Notes: a model not told the origin generated them from the letters alone. A stretch of 64,000 nt of DNA from Verrucomicrobiaceae bacterium (GCA_027490195.1 JAIXYN010000099.1:102353-166352); one strand, 5' to 3'. Shown: positions 49,027 to 58,294, counted from the stretch's first letter. Made by a program: numbers and translations.

Positions 49027-49914
49027 TCAATCCTTCACGCTCTTCCGCGCTTCGGTCACCATATTCATGAACAGCTCGCGCTGCTCTGCCAGTGCGGCGA
49101 CGCGGTCTCCGGCTGGCAGCTTGTGGGCTTCCAGGCAGACGTGGCCTTCGTAGTCGGCTTCCACCAGAAGCCGGGCGAGCTTGTCGAGCGGGTAGGTGCT
49201 CTGATTGACGCCGCGGATGTGGACGGTGTGGCCCAGGCGCTCTTTGACGAGGGCAAAGTTGGCCTCAAGTCCGGCACCGTTGAGATCGGTGTCGTTGGAG
49301 TTCCAGCAGACGCGCACGTTGTCGCGGTCCGCAGCGTCCATGATGGTCTTGATGTGGGGCAGCTCGGAGGAGTCCTTGCCGTGGACTTCCAGACGGATTT
49401 CTTGGCCAAAGCCGAGTGCGTAATCTCCGAGTTCCGCCAAAGCTTTGCCGATCTGGGCGAGCGTTTTTTCCACGGGCACGTCCTTGGGTAGGCCGTTGGG
49501 CTTCACTTTGATGCCGCTGGCACCGAGGTCATGGCAGAGTTTGATGTACTGCTTGGCCCCTTCGAGGTTCTTTTTCAGTTCGTCCTCTTTGGGGGAATGG
49601 AATTCAAAATTGGTGCCCATGCCCAGTAGGTCCACCGGGGAGTCCTCAAACTGCTTTCTTACTGCGGCGCGCTGTTCGGGGGTGAGTTCGGTGCTGACCT
49701 TGTGCGCATGTTCAATCCTCAGCTCCACGGCCATCACCTGGGCCGTCTCGCAGTTTTTGAGCAAGGTGGGCAGATCCCAGTCGGCACCCCACATGTAGGT
49801 GACGAGTCCAAACTGGATGTTTTCGCCCTTGTAGGTGAGCTTTGAGTCAGCGGCGAAAGCTGCGGCGGCACTGGTGCCGAGGACGGTGTGGAGAAAGTGG
49901 CGGCGGGAGGACAT
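49027..49914 (-). CDS. Sugar phosphate isomerase/epimerase-like protein (Tat-exported)
   Basis: The ATG at 49914 starts a twin-arginine-type leader (SSRRHFLHTVLGTSAAAAFA), giving 295 residues. The rest is an AP-endonuclease-2/xylose-isomerase-type TIM barrel. Active-site-like acidic and His residues are seen in VELRIEHAHK, LEVHGKDSSELPH and HVCLEAHKLP. This secreted sugar epimerase-like family is common in Verrucomicrobiota. The substrate is not known. Exported, it would act in the periplasm. The gene stands alone, 73 bp after the hypothetical gene 49988-51340 on the same strand. Confidence 0.78.
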   Translation of the reverse strand: MSSRRHFLHTVLGTSAAAAFAADSKLTYKGENIQFGLVTYMWGADWDLPTLLKNCETAQVMAVELRIEHAHKVSTELTPEQRAAVRKQFEDSPVDLLGMGTNFEFHSPKEDELKKNLEGAKQYIKLCHDLGASGIKVKPNGLPKDVPVEKTLAQIGKALAELGDYALGFGQEIRLEVHGKDSSELPHIKTIMDAADRDNVRVCWNSNDTDLNGAGLEANFALVKERLGHTVHIRGVNQSTYPLDKLARLLVEADYEGHVCLEAHKLPAGDRVAALAEQRELFMNMVTEARKSVKD

Positions 49915-49987
49915 GGTGGTGGGTGTTAACGCCTGCCACCCGCGACTCATTGCAGAAGCCTGCCAAAACCAGCGGCTTCAGGGGGGA

Positions 49988-51340
49988 TCACTGCGCTTCC
50001 TTTTTCTGAGCAGCGATGTCCTTGCGGCGAAATCCCTGGACGCGTCCGTCACCCTTGTAGAGGTAGATTTTTTTGACATCGTCCAGCCGCATCATCACCC
50101 AGGGGGAGAGGATGTTTCGTCCGTTCTTGGAAAAGACAATGTTGTCAGCCAGATGCACGCAGGAGTGAAAGGCGTCACCCGTGGTGTTGTCGAGAAAGAA
50201 GAGGACGTCGGCGAACTGATAAGGAGGTTCCACCGGGACGAACTGCTCAAGCACCTGGCTGGTGGCCAGCCGGGCGTCCAGCAGGTACTCATGAGGCTCG
50301 TAGTTGAAGAAATTGAGCGAAGTCCAGTGGCAGTCCGGCATGACGCCATGCTTGGCCATGTCCAGGCCAGGATAGGTGTAGAGCAGCTTGCGAGCGAGTG
50401 CGGGTAGAATATGAACGAGTCCAAGGTCATCCACACCGTCGAGTTCAATGATGGACCTGACCATGGGCTCCAGGTCCTTGCGGCGGATGCCGGTGCCAAA
50501 ACTCCAGTATTTGATGATTTCCTCAGCGTTGGATTCTTTGTCCAGTTTGAGGCGGGCCATCAGGGTGCGTGTGCGGGTGCAGGCCTTGAAAATGGCCCGG
50601 GCCTCGGAATCTGACTGGGCGTAATTCAGCAGGGCAGGAATGTCGCTGAAAGCAGTGGTTTCACCGCGTTTGTAGCTGAGCTGTTTGATTTTGCTGATGA
50701 GTTCAGGCCGCAGCTTGCTGCCTTTGTACCACTCTTCAACCGTGGTGCCGATGATGAGAACCGGATCAGTTTGATATTCATTCTCAGGATACTTCGCCAG
50801 CTCTGTGTAAATCACCGCCCGTGTCTCTGGAGTCATGCCTTCCAGCTCAGCCAACGGAGGCATTAAATGCACAAACGTATCTTCTTTGACCAGATGTTTC
50901 GGGGAAAGGAGGGTCGTGATCAAAGATTCTGACAGGCCGGCCTTGGCAAAAAAGGCAGGCAAGCTGTTGAGTGAGGAGTCAGGGAAGGTCCAGCGTGGAA
51001 TCGGACTTGGCAGAGGAAACTCCTCAATGAGGCTGGCAGGTGCCTCCAAATAAATGTAGGCACACATCATTTTTCCCCAAGGGCCGGGCGCGGAATCGAA
51101 AACGGCAGGTGAGGAGGCAGCAGAGGATGCTGTGGGTGAAGACGGCGGGGGAAGAGAGTTGCGTGAGCCGCTGAGGATGACGCTGAGGTTTTCAGCACGG
51201 GTAATCTGTCCCTGAGAATCTGCGGGCATGGATAACCCGCAGACGATTGTAGCCAGTATGGAAAGGCTGTTTCTGCGAGCTGTTAATGGGAGTTTTCGAA
51301 AGCTCCTTGAGATGAAAAAAGGGCGATACTCTGGAGACAT
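49988..51340 (-). CDS. Secreted hypothetical protein with NlpC/P60-like C-terminus
   Basis: A 450-residue protein with a leader ending near ADSQG and an acidic, helical N-terminal two-thirds without recognisable domain. The C-terminal region has DCHWTSLNFFN and, 50 residues later, DAFHSCVHLADNIVFSKNG. In NlpC/P60 and related papain-like peptidases, a Cys followed by a helix and then a His in a strand form the catalytic pair; here Cys and His fit that spacing, as a proposed active site. A peptidoglycan endopeptidase or amidase role is only inferred. A 170-bp low-complexity start could make the first ATG wrong. Confidence 0.55.
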   Translation of the reverse strand: MSPEYRPFFISRSFRKLPLTARRNSLSILATIVCGLSMPADSQGQITRAENLSVILSGSRNSLPPPSSPTASSAASSPAVFDSAPGPWGKMMCAYIYLEAPASLIEEFPLPSPIPRWTFPDSSLNSLPAFFAKAGLSESLITTLLSPKHLVKEDTFVHLMPPLAELEGMTPETRAVIYTELAKYPENEYQTDPVLIIGTTVEEWYKGSKLRPELISKIKQLSYKRGETTAFSDIPALLNYAQSDSEARAIFKACTRTRTLMARLKLDKESNAEEIIKYWSFGTGIRRKDLEPMVRSIIELDGVDDLGLVHILPALARKLLYTYPGLDMAKHGVMPDCHWTSLNFFNYEPHEYLLDARLATSQVLEQFVPVEPPYQFADVLFFLDNTTGDAFHSCVHLADNIVFSKNGRNILSPWVMMRLDDVKKIYLYKGDGRVQGFRRKDIAAQKKEAQ

Positions 51341-51460
51341 TGGGTTGGGGGGGGCAGGGAAGCATAGACTTCTCCCACATGGTTGGGCAATCCCCTCGTC
51401 AGGGGGATTTCAGTACCAAACGTGCACTAGATTTGAAAAAAATCATGCTGAATCGACGGG

Positions 51461-51495
51461 CAAAAAAAATCTCCGCAGACTGCGGAGATTTTTCA
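51461..51495 (-). terminator. Bidirectional terminator after the GreA-domain gene
   Basis: A perfect 10-bp stem (AATCTCCGCA/TGCGGAGATT) is flanked by A8 and T5. It terminates the leftward 51511-53352 gene and is 120 bp before the 49988-51340 gene start. Confidence 0.88.
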
Positions 51496-51510
51496 TCCTG
51501 ACGAAGTCAG

Positions 51511-53352
51511 TTATGCTTTGAAAGCCTGAATGGCTGTGACTTTCACCTTGCGTGTGACGTGCTTGCTGTCGGTGGAAAGTTCCAGTTCATCGCCGACGGC
51601 CTTGCCGATCAAAGCTTTGGCAGATTCCGAGAGATAGCTGATGATGTTTTTGTCCAGATCACCATCCCAAGCGCCCAAAATGGTGAAGGTTTCCTTTACT
51701 CCTGATGGAATATCTTCGACCTCAACAACGGTGCCGATGCCGACTTTGTCTGTGGGCACGTTGGCAAAGTCAGTGCCACGGGCGTTGCGCAGTTCGCGTT
51801 CCATCTTGCCCTGCATGCGCAGGAGGACGGACTGCTGGTCGCGGGCGGCCTTGTAGCCGCCGTTTTCGCGAAGGTCACCTTCGTCGCGGGCGATCTGAAT
51901 TTCCTTCTTGTTGTCAGGGATCTTGACGTTGACGAGGTCTTCCAGTTCCTGCTTCTTCTTCTCCAGGCTTTCCCAGGAGACGATGAGGGAGTCATCTTTG
52001 TGAGCTCCGGCGTTTTCGTCCATCATGGCTTCCATTTCAGGGCGCACCTTGATGATGCGGGCCATGAGGGAGCGGCGGGTCAGTTCGTCAAAGAGGGAAC
52101 CGTTGATCAGGCGCTTGGCCAGCAGGCGGACGTCTTCGTCCTCCGCTTCGGCCACCATTTCGCCCAGCAGGGTCTTGTCATCTGAGAGAAGGTCCTGGAG
52201 GCGGCCGGTGCGTTTCGGGCCACCTTCCATGTGGTCGCTTTCGATGACGCCGAGGATGGCATGACCGAGATCGATGTCGAAAACGGATTCCGCCAGTCCT
52301 TTGCGCTCGCGGGCCATCCAGATCAGCAGATCGGCGGAGAGCATGCGGTTGCGCAGGGATTTCTTCAAGGCATCGGCCAGCACATCAAGCTCGTCGTTGG
52401 CATCCAGCACGGTGGCGATCTCAGCCACAGCGCGGCCACCCGTCTTGGTGAGGTGGTGGAGGATCTCAGGCACCCAGCCACGGTTCGGGAAGGCTTCTGG
52501 GAAGGCGCGGTAGATGCGGCCCAGCAGGCTGGCGGAGAGTCCTTTGATGGAATCTGCGAGGACTTCCTTCGTCTCGGTGATGAGATCGGAAATCTTCATG
52601 GAGCCCATCGGCGCGGCGGCGCTGAGGTTTTCGAGGAGTTCGTCTCGTGCCAAAAGGAGCTGCAGGCACTCCTTGAGATTGAGTTTCACGCTCTTGCGGG
52701 CGGAGTCGGAAATGTCTTGGAAGACGGGGATCAGTTCGGTCTTCGGATCGGTGAAGAGGTCGATGTCCTTCTGGATGCTGGCCAGGGTGGCGAGCTTGGT
52801 CTTCAAGTCGCGTGCGGCGAGGAAGGACTTCACCATCTGGGTGCCGGCGTTCTCTGCCTGATCACGCAGCACCAGTTTTTCGGAACGTTTGGCCGGAACA
52901 ACCACGTGGCGGTGCGTTTTTAGCGAACGTTTGGCGGCTTCCCACCACTTCTTGTAGTCGGCGTCGGAAATGATGCGGCCTTTGAGCAGCTTTTCGAGAT
53001 CGTCCAGGTGAAGTGTGTTGCCACTGCACTTCAGAGCGAGTTCCACCAGCGCCGGTGCATTGCTGGCGGCCATTTCCTTGAGCGCATCGAGATCGGCCAG
53101 ACGGCGGGCGAGAATATGATCGGGTGAAATGATTTCCAGCGAGGTGATGGCAAAGGCAAGCTTGAGCGGGTGCCCGGGTTTGCCTTCGAAATCGAGCAGC
53201 AGGCGGTCGCCCAGCAAATCCCATTCGGCGATCTTGCCGACGCCCCAGCTTTTGTGGAGAACGAAAGTTCCGGGTTCAAGTTTGGAAAGTTTTTCGCCGT
53301 CAGCGGCAGGGAGCTTGCCTGCGGCCACAATGTTTTGCACCTCTGGATTCAT
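51511..53352 (-). CDS. Large protein with C-terminal GreA/GreB transcript-cleavage domain
   Basis: A 613-residue protein. The last 150 residues are a complete GreA: coiled coil ending in IARDEGDLRENGGYKAARDQQ (acidic tip Asp/Glu pair), then the FKBP-like domain (VGIGTVVEVEDIPSG, NIISYLSESAKALIGKAVGDELEL). The first 460 residues have a KOW/CarD-like small beta part (FVLHKSWGVGKIAEWD) and a helical repeat region of unknown role. GreA rescues backtracked RNA polymerase by cleaving nascent RNA. Large GreA proteins of this kind are known in Chlamydiae and other PVC bacteria. No ordinary-size greA is in the window. Confidence 0.88.
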   Translation of the reverse strand: MNPEVQNIVAAGKLPAADGEKLSKLEPGTFVLHKSWGVGKIAEWDLLGDRLLLDFEGKPGHPLKLAFAITSLEIISPDHILARRLADLDALKEMAASNAPALVELALKCSGNTLHLDDLEKLLKGRIISDADYKKWWEAAKRSLKTHRHVVVPAKRSEKLVLRDQAENAGTQMVKSFLAARDLKTKLATLASIQKDIDLFTDPKTELIPVFQDISDSARKSVKLNLKECLQLLLARDELLENLSAAAPMGSMKISDLITETKEVLADSIKGLSASLLGRIYRAFPEAFPNRGWVPEILHHLTKTGGRAVAEIATVLDANDELDVLADALKKSLRNRMLSADLLIWMARERKGLAESVFDIDLGHAILGVIESDHMEGGPKRTGRLQDLLSDDKTLLGEMVAEAEDEDVRLLAKRLINGSLFDELTRRSLMARIIKVRPEMEAMMDENAGAHKDDSLIVSWESLEKKKQELEDLVNVKIPDNKKEIQIARDEGDLRENGGYKAARDQQSVLLRMQGKMERELRNARGTDFANVPTDKVGIGTVVEVEDIPSGVKETFTILGAWDGDLDKNIISYLSESAKALIGKAVGDELELSTDSKHVTRKVKVTAIQAFKA

Positions 53353-53417
53353 GGGACGCTCAAAGTAAACAGTCGGGATAAGGTAGCAAAGGAAACCTGT
53401 AACGATTCATGGGGGCG

Positions 53418-53548
53418 AGGCAAAGTTTAAAGTTACAGGTTTAAAGTTAAAAGTTGCTCTGCCGGTGTGGAGCGCAGCCATCCAAGTCTGCGGCCTTGCG
53501 CCCCGCGTTGGGCAACTTTAAACCTTAAACTTTAAACTTTTTGCCGCC
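53418..53548. repeat. Mirrored word repeat, TTTAAAGTT words
   Basis: GGCAAAGTTTAAAGTTACAG and GTTTAAAGTTAAAAGTTGC at 53419-53457 are mirrored at 53510-53545 by GGGCAACTTTAAACC, TTAAACTTTAAACTTTTTGC. It lies between the GreA-domain gene and rlmI. Confidence 0.85.
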
Positions 53549-54790
53549 TCACCAAGCCAGACACCAGAGCACCTTCAGGTAGCGGCTTTCGGGGCAGTTT
53601 GACATGACTGGATGGTCCGCCCCAGCGCCCGTGCGGTCAATGATCTGCAGGCGGCGTTTGTTCCGGTGCGCGGCGCGCATGACAATGTCTTCAAATTCAG
53701 CGACATCCAGCAGGCCTGAGCAGGAACAGGTAACGAACAGGCCGCCGCGCTTCAGCAGGCCCAGGGCTACGGCGTTCATGTCGTAGTACTTGTTGCGGCC
53801 GAGTTGGCCTTCCTCGGGATCACGGGCGAAGACGAGCTTGGGCGGATCGAGCACCACGGCGTCCCATAGGGCACCGTTTTGCTGCATCTGACGGCCCCAG
53901 GTGAAGGTGTCGGCATGCACCCAGTCGATGCGGACCTGGTTCAAATCGGCGTTCTTTTTCGCCTGAGCGATGGCTTTTTCATCGAGATCCACGGCCGTCA
54001 CGTCCTCGCAGCCCCCGTGGATGCGTGCGCTGAGCGCAAAACCCCCGGTGTAGCTGCAGAGGTCCAGCACGCGCTTCCCACGCGCCAGATGGCCGAATTT
54101 CAGGCGGTTGTCACGCTGATCGCAGAAGAAGCCCGTCTTGTGGCCGTCTTCGAATCCGACCTGGTAGCGCACGCCATTCTCACGAATGCGCACGCCACGT
54201 GGGGCGGGGGCGTCCGCTTCCGGCACCTCCGAGTAGCGCATGCCTTCGATGCGGGCGATGTCGGGATCGACCTCGATGAGATGCTGCTTGGTGCCCAGAG
54301 CGGCGTGCAGTTTGGGCAGCCAGCGGCTCAGCCGACGCCACACGCCCAGGGTGGTGACTTCGATGGAAAGCACATCGGCATAGCGGTCAACCGTCAGGCC
54401 GCTGAGGCCGTCCCCGTCTGAAGAGATCACGCGCCAGGCGTCGGTGGTTTCATTGAGCCGGAGGGTCTTGAGGCGCAGGTCCAGCGCGGCATCCACCCGG
54501 GCATCCAGGGCCTCTTCGGTGAGCACGTCTTCGCCATGCTGGAGCACCCGCAGTGGCACCTTGGCGTTGGGATTGAAAAAGCCGCTGCCAAAAAGCTGCC
54601 CCTCTTTGTCATACACATTCACCAGTTCGCCCGCTTTGGCGTCCGGGGAGACGGCGCGAAGCATGTTTGGATACACCGCTGGGTGAAAAGAGAAGTACTT
54701 CATCTGCGCCCAGGGACGAAGCCAGGACTCGCTGCCGGCTGGCGGCGGAGCGGGGGAATCACGGCGGGGATAGCGCGGGGGAGGGGGCAT
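53549..54790 (-). CDS. rlmI: Class I SAM-dependent rRNA methyltransferase (RlmI-like)
   Basis: The start at 54790 (MPPPPRYPRRD) is chosen because the longer ORF to 54925 translates a mirrored word repeat. The 413-residue product has an N-terminal PUA-like domain and a Rossmann methyltransferase (VLDLCSYTGGFALSAR, the SAM site) with the catalytic LDPPKL motif and a Cys-rich CSCSG loop. RlmI methylates C1962 in 23S rRNA; RlmK/L are relatives, so the exact base is uncertain. The FAD of neighbouring genes gives no clue. Confidence 0.85.
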   Translation of the reverse strand: MPPPPRYPRRDSPAPPPAGSESWLRPWAQMKYFSFHPAVYPNMLRAVSPDAKAGELVNVYDKEGQLFGSGFFNPNAKVPLRVLQHGEDVLTEEALDARVDAALDLRLKTLRLNETTDAWRVISSDGDGLSGLTVDRYADVLSIEVTTLGVWRRLSRWLPKLHAALGTKQHLIEVDPDIARIEGMRYSEVPEADAPAPRGVRIRENGVRYQVGFEDGHKTGFFCDQRDNRLKFGHLARGKRVLDLCSYTGGFALSARIHGGCEDVTAVDLDEKAIAQAKKNADLNQVRIDWVHADTFTWGRQMQQNGALWDAVVLDPPKLVFARDPEEGQLGRNKYYDMNAVALGLLKRGGLFVTCSCSGLLDVAEFEDIVMRAAHRNKRRLQIIDRTGAGADHPVMSNCPESRYLKVLWCLAW

Positions 54791-54813
54791 GGGGGGGAGG
54801 CCCGCTGCGCGGG

Positions 54814-54964
54814 CGTTTACGATTGTTGACGATGGCTGAAGGCCTGCTGCGCAGGCGTTGACGGTTGCTTGTAAAGGGGAGGGGGCGTTTGCGAAGAGCG
54901 GGATCTCATTTTCCACAGCCAACAACCGTCAACAACTGTAAACCACAGTCAACAACCGTAAACT
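54814..54964. repeat. Mirrored word repeat, GTTGAC/GTTTAC words
   Basis: GTTTACGATTGTTGACGATGG (54814-54834) and GTTGACGGTTGC (54857-54868) are mirrored by CAACAACCGTCAACAACTG, GTAAACC and CAACAACCGTAAAC at 54917-54964. Between them are GC palindromes (CCCGCTGCGCGGG, CCTGCTGCGCAGG). It lies between rlmI and the synthetase gene, and the first ORF of rlmI is partly made of it. Confidence 0.85.
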
Positions 54965-55039
54965 CCCGCCTCCGCCTGCATTCCCGCTGGCATGCGCGTT
55001 GCTTCCCACTAAGGTGATCCTGCACTCTGCTCACTTACC

Positions 55040-57226
55040 ATGGCATCTGAAAAGCCCGTCACTCTCAAAGACCTCACCATCCTCGGCAAAGAGAACATCC
55101 CTTCAGGAGGGGGGTACCTCATCCTTCCCAGCCAGCTAGGGTATTTTGATCTCTTGCGACTGGAACTCCTCCTGGAAGGCCGTGAAGTGATTTACGTGTT
55201 GAAAAAGGGCGCGGCCCTGCACCCGCTGCTGCGTGTGCATCTGGAGCGGGAGAATGTTCAAGCCATGGAATTCACGCCCGGTGAAACGGAGACCTCCGCC
55301 TACCGCAGAGCCATGGCGGACGCTGCCAAAAGCGGGGCTGTCATCATCTACCTGCCCGCTGAAGCGGCGACGATGACCTCGCCCATGACCACCGTGCCCG
55401 GCACGAAGCTCGAGTTTTTGCTCAAAACCGAAATCCCGGTGCTGCCGCTGCATGTGCACCGCCGCCAGGACACCGCCCTGCCGATCGAGCGGCGCTACAG
55501 CGATGCCGAGGTCATCTTCAATTTTGGCAAAGTGCTGCAGGGGGACGACACGAATCTCCCCAACTATCAGGAGCGCCTGCTGCTGCTGTCTGAGCAGAGC
55601 ATCAACGAATGTGCTGCGCTCGATCTCAGCCTCGGCTACGCGCTGATCCTGGGCTTTAAAAAACATGGCACTCGCAACAGCGTGGTGGATGGTAAGGACG
55701 AGAAGATCCTGCGCTTCGACAAAGTTTTTGCCACCGCACTCGCCCTAGCACAGGTCGTCAAGAAGGAGACCAAAAAGGCACGTGTGGGCATCATCCTGCC
55801 ACCGGGTTTGGGTGGCCTCATTTGCAACGTGGCCGTTGTCATGGCCGGGAAGATTCCGGTGAACCTCAACTTCACCGCCGGGCGCGCCGCCATTGAAAGC
55901 TCCATCCGCCGTGGGGAGATCGACCGCTTCCTCACTGCGGACATCTTTGTGCGCAAGATGCAGAGCTTCCCCTGGCCGCCGAGCAAGCAGCTCATCCTCA
56001 TCGAGCGCATCCTGCCGAAGATGAAGCTCGCCATCGCCAAATGGCTGGTGCTTAGCAAGATCCTGCCCGCGGCTATTTTGGCGGCGATGCTTGGCGTCTC
56101 GAAAAAAGGCGGGCGCAAAGAGGCGCTGCTGCTCTTCACCAGCGGCAGCTCCGGCGAGCCCAAAGGCGTGGCGCTCACGCACCGCAATCTGGTCGCTAAC
56201 GTCATGCAATTCGGCAGCCGCCTCGGCATGAAGAGCGACGACAGCATCCTGGGCTGTCTGCCCCTCTTCCACAGCTTCGGCTGCACCGTCACCCTGTGGT
56301 TTCCGATCATCTACGGGCTGCACCTCGTCACCTACCCAACTCCGCTGGAGGTGAAGAAGCTCGCGCAACTCATCGAGAAATATCGCATCACGCTGATGAT
56401 CTCCACGCCGACCTTCCTGCGCAGCTACCTGCGTGGCGTGAATCGTGAATCGCTGGCCTCCATTAAGTACTGCGTCACCGGCGCAGAAAAACTCCCCAGC
56501 ACGGTGGCGGAGGCGTTTGAAACCCGCTTCGGCAAGCGCGTGCTCGAAGGCTACGGCCTCACCGAAACCTCCCCGGCTTCGAACTTGAACCTGATTGATC
56601 CTGAATCGCTCGGCGATGAAGAAAGCGGTTACTCCTGGCTGCCCAGCCACCGGCAGGGTTCCGTCGGTCACGTCGTGCCAGGCATGGCGGTCCGCATCAC
56701 CAACCCCGAGACGGACGCGCCCGTCTCACTGCATCAGAGCGGCATGATCTGGTTCAAGGGCCCGAACGTTTTTGAAGGCTACCTCAACGATCCGAAGCGT
56801 AGCGCCGATGTGCTGAAGGACGGCTGGTTCCGCACTGGCGACATCGGTCGCGTCGATCTCGACGGCTTTTTGTACATCGAAGGCCGCCTGAGCCGCTTCT
56901 CCAAGATCGCCGGCGAGATGGTGCCGCATGAAACCGTCGAAGAAGCGCTGGTGAAAGCCATGGGCCTCGAAAACGAAACCGTGCGCAAGATCGCCGTCGT
57001 CGGCGTGCCCGACATCGACAAAGGCGAGGCACTCATCCTCCTCACCAGCATGCCTGGCGGCCCCGAGCACCAGGAGATCCTCGACCTCCGCTACCGCCTC
57101 CTCGACAAAGGCATGCCACCTCTGTGGATTCCGAAAAAGATGATCCGCGTGAGCGACATTCCTGTGCTGGCTTCAGGGAAGCTGGATGTGCAGAGCTGCG
57201 AGAAGATTGCGAAGGCCGGGATGTGA
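55040..57226 (+). CDS. Aas-like acyl-ACP/CoA synthetase with degenerate acyltransferase domain
   Basis: A 728-residue protein. The N-terminal 200 residues resemble the PlsC acyltransferase of Aas, but the HX4D motif is SQLGYFD (residue 32 Gln, 37 Asp), so the catalytic His is replaced. The C-terminal 500 residues are an AMP-forming synthetase: LLFTSGSSGEPKGV, EGYGLTETSP and WFRTGDIG. Aas normally activates a fatty acid on ACP and acylates 2-acyl-glycerophosphoethanolamine. Here the acyltransferase step may be lost, leaving fatty-acid activation. No other lipid gene is nearby. Confidence 0.83.
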   Translation: MASEKPVTLKDLTILGKENIPSGGGYLILPSQLGYFDLLRLELLLEGREVIYVLKKGAALHPLLRVHLERENVQAMEFTPGETETSAYRRAMADAAKSGAVIIYLPAEAATMTSPMTTVPGTKLEFLLKTEIPVLPLHVHRRQDTALPIERRYSDAEVIFNFGKVLQGDDTNLPNYQERLLLLSEQSINECAALDLSLGYALILGFKKHGTRNSVVDGKDEKILRFDKVFATALALAQVVKKETKKARVGIILPPGLGGLICNVAVVMAGKIPVNLNFTAGRAAIESSIRRGEIDRFLTADIFVRKMQSFPWPPSKQLILIERILPKMKLAIAKWLVLSKILPAAILAAMLGVSKKGGRKEALLLFTSGSSGEPKGVALTHRNLVANVMQFGSRLGMKSDDSILGCLPLFHSFGCTVTLWFPIIYGLHLVTYPTPLEVKKLAQLIEKYRITLMISTPTFLRSYLRGVNRESLASIKYCVTGAEKLPSTVAEAFETRFGKRVLEGYGLTETSPASNLNLIDPESLGDEESGYSWLPSHRQGSVGHVVPGMAVRITNPETDAPVSLHQSGMIWFKGPNVFEGYLNDPKRSADVLKDGWFRTGDIGRVDLDGFLYIEGRLSRFSKIAGEMVPHETVEEALVKAMGLENETVRKIAVVGVPDIDKGEALILLTSMPGGPEHQEILDLRYRLLDKGMPPLWIPKKMIRVSDIPVLASGKLDVQSCEKIAKAGM

Positions 57227-57229
57227 AAG

Positions 57230-57294
57230 TAGCCCAGTTGCGCCGCAACTGGTTTGGGAAGAAGAGTCCAGTTGCGGCGCAACTGGACAACTTT
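57230..57294. repeat. Paired 19-bp palindrome, copy C
   Basis: CCAGTTGCGCCGCAACTGG (57234-57252) and CCAGTTGCGGCGCAACTGG (57268-57286), followed by ACAACTTT, lie 8 bp after the synthetase stop and just before the convergent queA. The right flank ACAACTTT is the same as in copy B. Confidence 0.93.
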
Positions 57295-57307
57295 GCTTCG
57301 CCTTGCC

Positions 57308-58288
57308 TCACACAATTAGCATGCAGTCGCCGTAGCTGAAGAAACGATAGCGTTCACGGATCGCCTCCTCATACGCCCTCATCACCAGCTCCTTGCCCGC
57401 AAAGGCGCTCACCAGCATGATGAGCGTGGATTTCGGCAGATGGAAATTCGTGAGCAGACCTCCAGCGACTCGAAACTCGAAGCCGGGATGGATGAAGATG
57501 TCCGTGCTGCCCTGCGTGGCGATGACTTTTCCGTGATCCCGCCCCACCGTTTCCAGCGTGCGCATGGCGGTGGTGCCGACGGCGATCACGCGCTTGGCAT
57601 TTTGCACCGCTTCGGCTGTGGCCGCTGAGACCTCATAGACCTCTGAGTGCATCTTATGATCGGCGATGTTCTCCACCTTCACCGGCTGAAAGGTGCCGAC
57701 GCCGACGTGCAGTGTCACAAACGTGTGGGGCAGGGGAGCCAGGACATCCGGCGTGAAGTGCAGGCCCGCTGTGGGCGCGGCGATGGAGCCTTCAGTGCGG
57801 GCAAACACCGTCTGATAACGCTCGCGGTCGGCAGGTTGGTCATCGCGGCCCATGTAGTGCGGCAGGGCCAGATGGCCGTGCTTGGACTCATCCACGACGC
57901 GGTCGAACTCGATGATGCGGTCGCCATTGTCCTCCATGATCTCCACCACGGTGCCCGTGGCCTCGCCGATCGGGACGGTGTGACCGAGGCGGAATTTCTT
58001 CCCCGGCTTCACCATGCAGCGCCAGCGTGTGGGCGTTTGCGGTTCCAAACGCAGCACCTCGTGGCCTTGATTGGTGAAGTAGCGGGCAGGCACCACGCGC
58101 GTGTCATTCAGCACCAGCATGTCCCCGGCTTCACGTGAGATGAAGTCGCCGATCTCCCGGAACATCCGGTGCTCAATCCTGCCTTCTTTGCGATGCAGCA
58201 CCATCATCCGCGACGCCGAGCGCTCTGCCAGTGGTTCACTGGCGATGAGTTCAGGCGGCAGGTGGTAGTCGAAGTCGGAGGTAAGCAT
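57308..58288 (-). CDS. queA: S-adenosylmethionine:tRNA ribosyltransferase-isomerase
   Basis: The start MLTSDFDYHLPPELIASEP is the usual QueA N-terminus, giving 326 residues; the longer ORF to 58333 reads through a mirrored repeat. Typical parts are MLVLNDTRVVPAR, AAPTAGLHFTP, LHVGVGTFQPV and TNFHLPKSTLIMLVSAFAG. QueA adds the ribosyl part of SAM to preQ1-tRNA to form epoxyqueuosine. The gene ends near the convergent palindrome; tgt and queG are not in the window. No preQ1 riboswitch was seen. Confidence 0.95.
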   Translation of the reverse strand: MLTSDFDYHLPPELIASEPLAERSASRMMVLHRKEGRIEHRMFREIGDFISREAGDMLVLNDTRVVPARYFTNQGHEVLRLEPQTPTRWRCMVKPGKKFRLGHTVPIGEATGTVVEIMEDNGDRIIEFDRVVDESKHGHLALPHYMGRDDQPADRERYQTVFARTEGSIAAPTAGLHFTPDVLAPLPHTFVTLHVGVGTFQPVKVENIADHKMHSEVYEVSAATAEAVQNAKRVIAVGTTAMRTLETVGRDHGKVIATQGSTDIFIHPGFEFRVAGGLLTNFHLPKSTLIMLVSAFAGKELVMRAYEEAIRERYRFFSYGDCMLIV

Positions 58289-58294
58289 TAGGAG

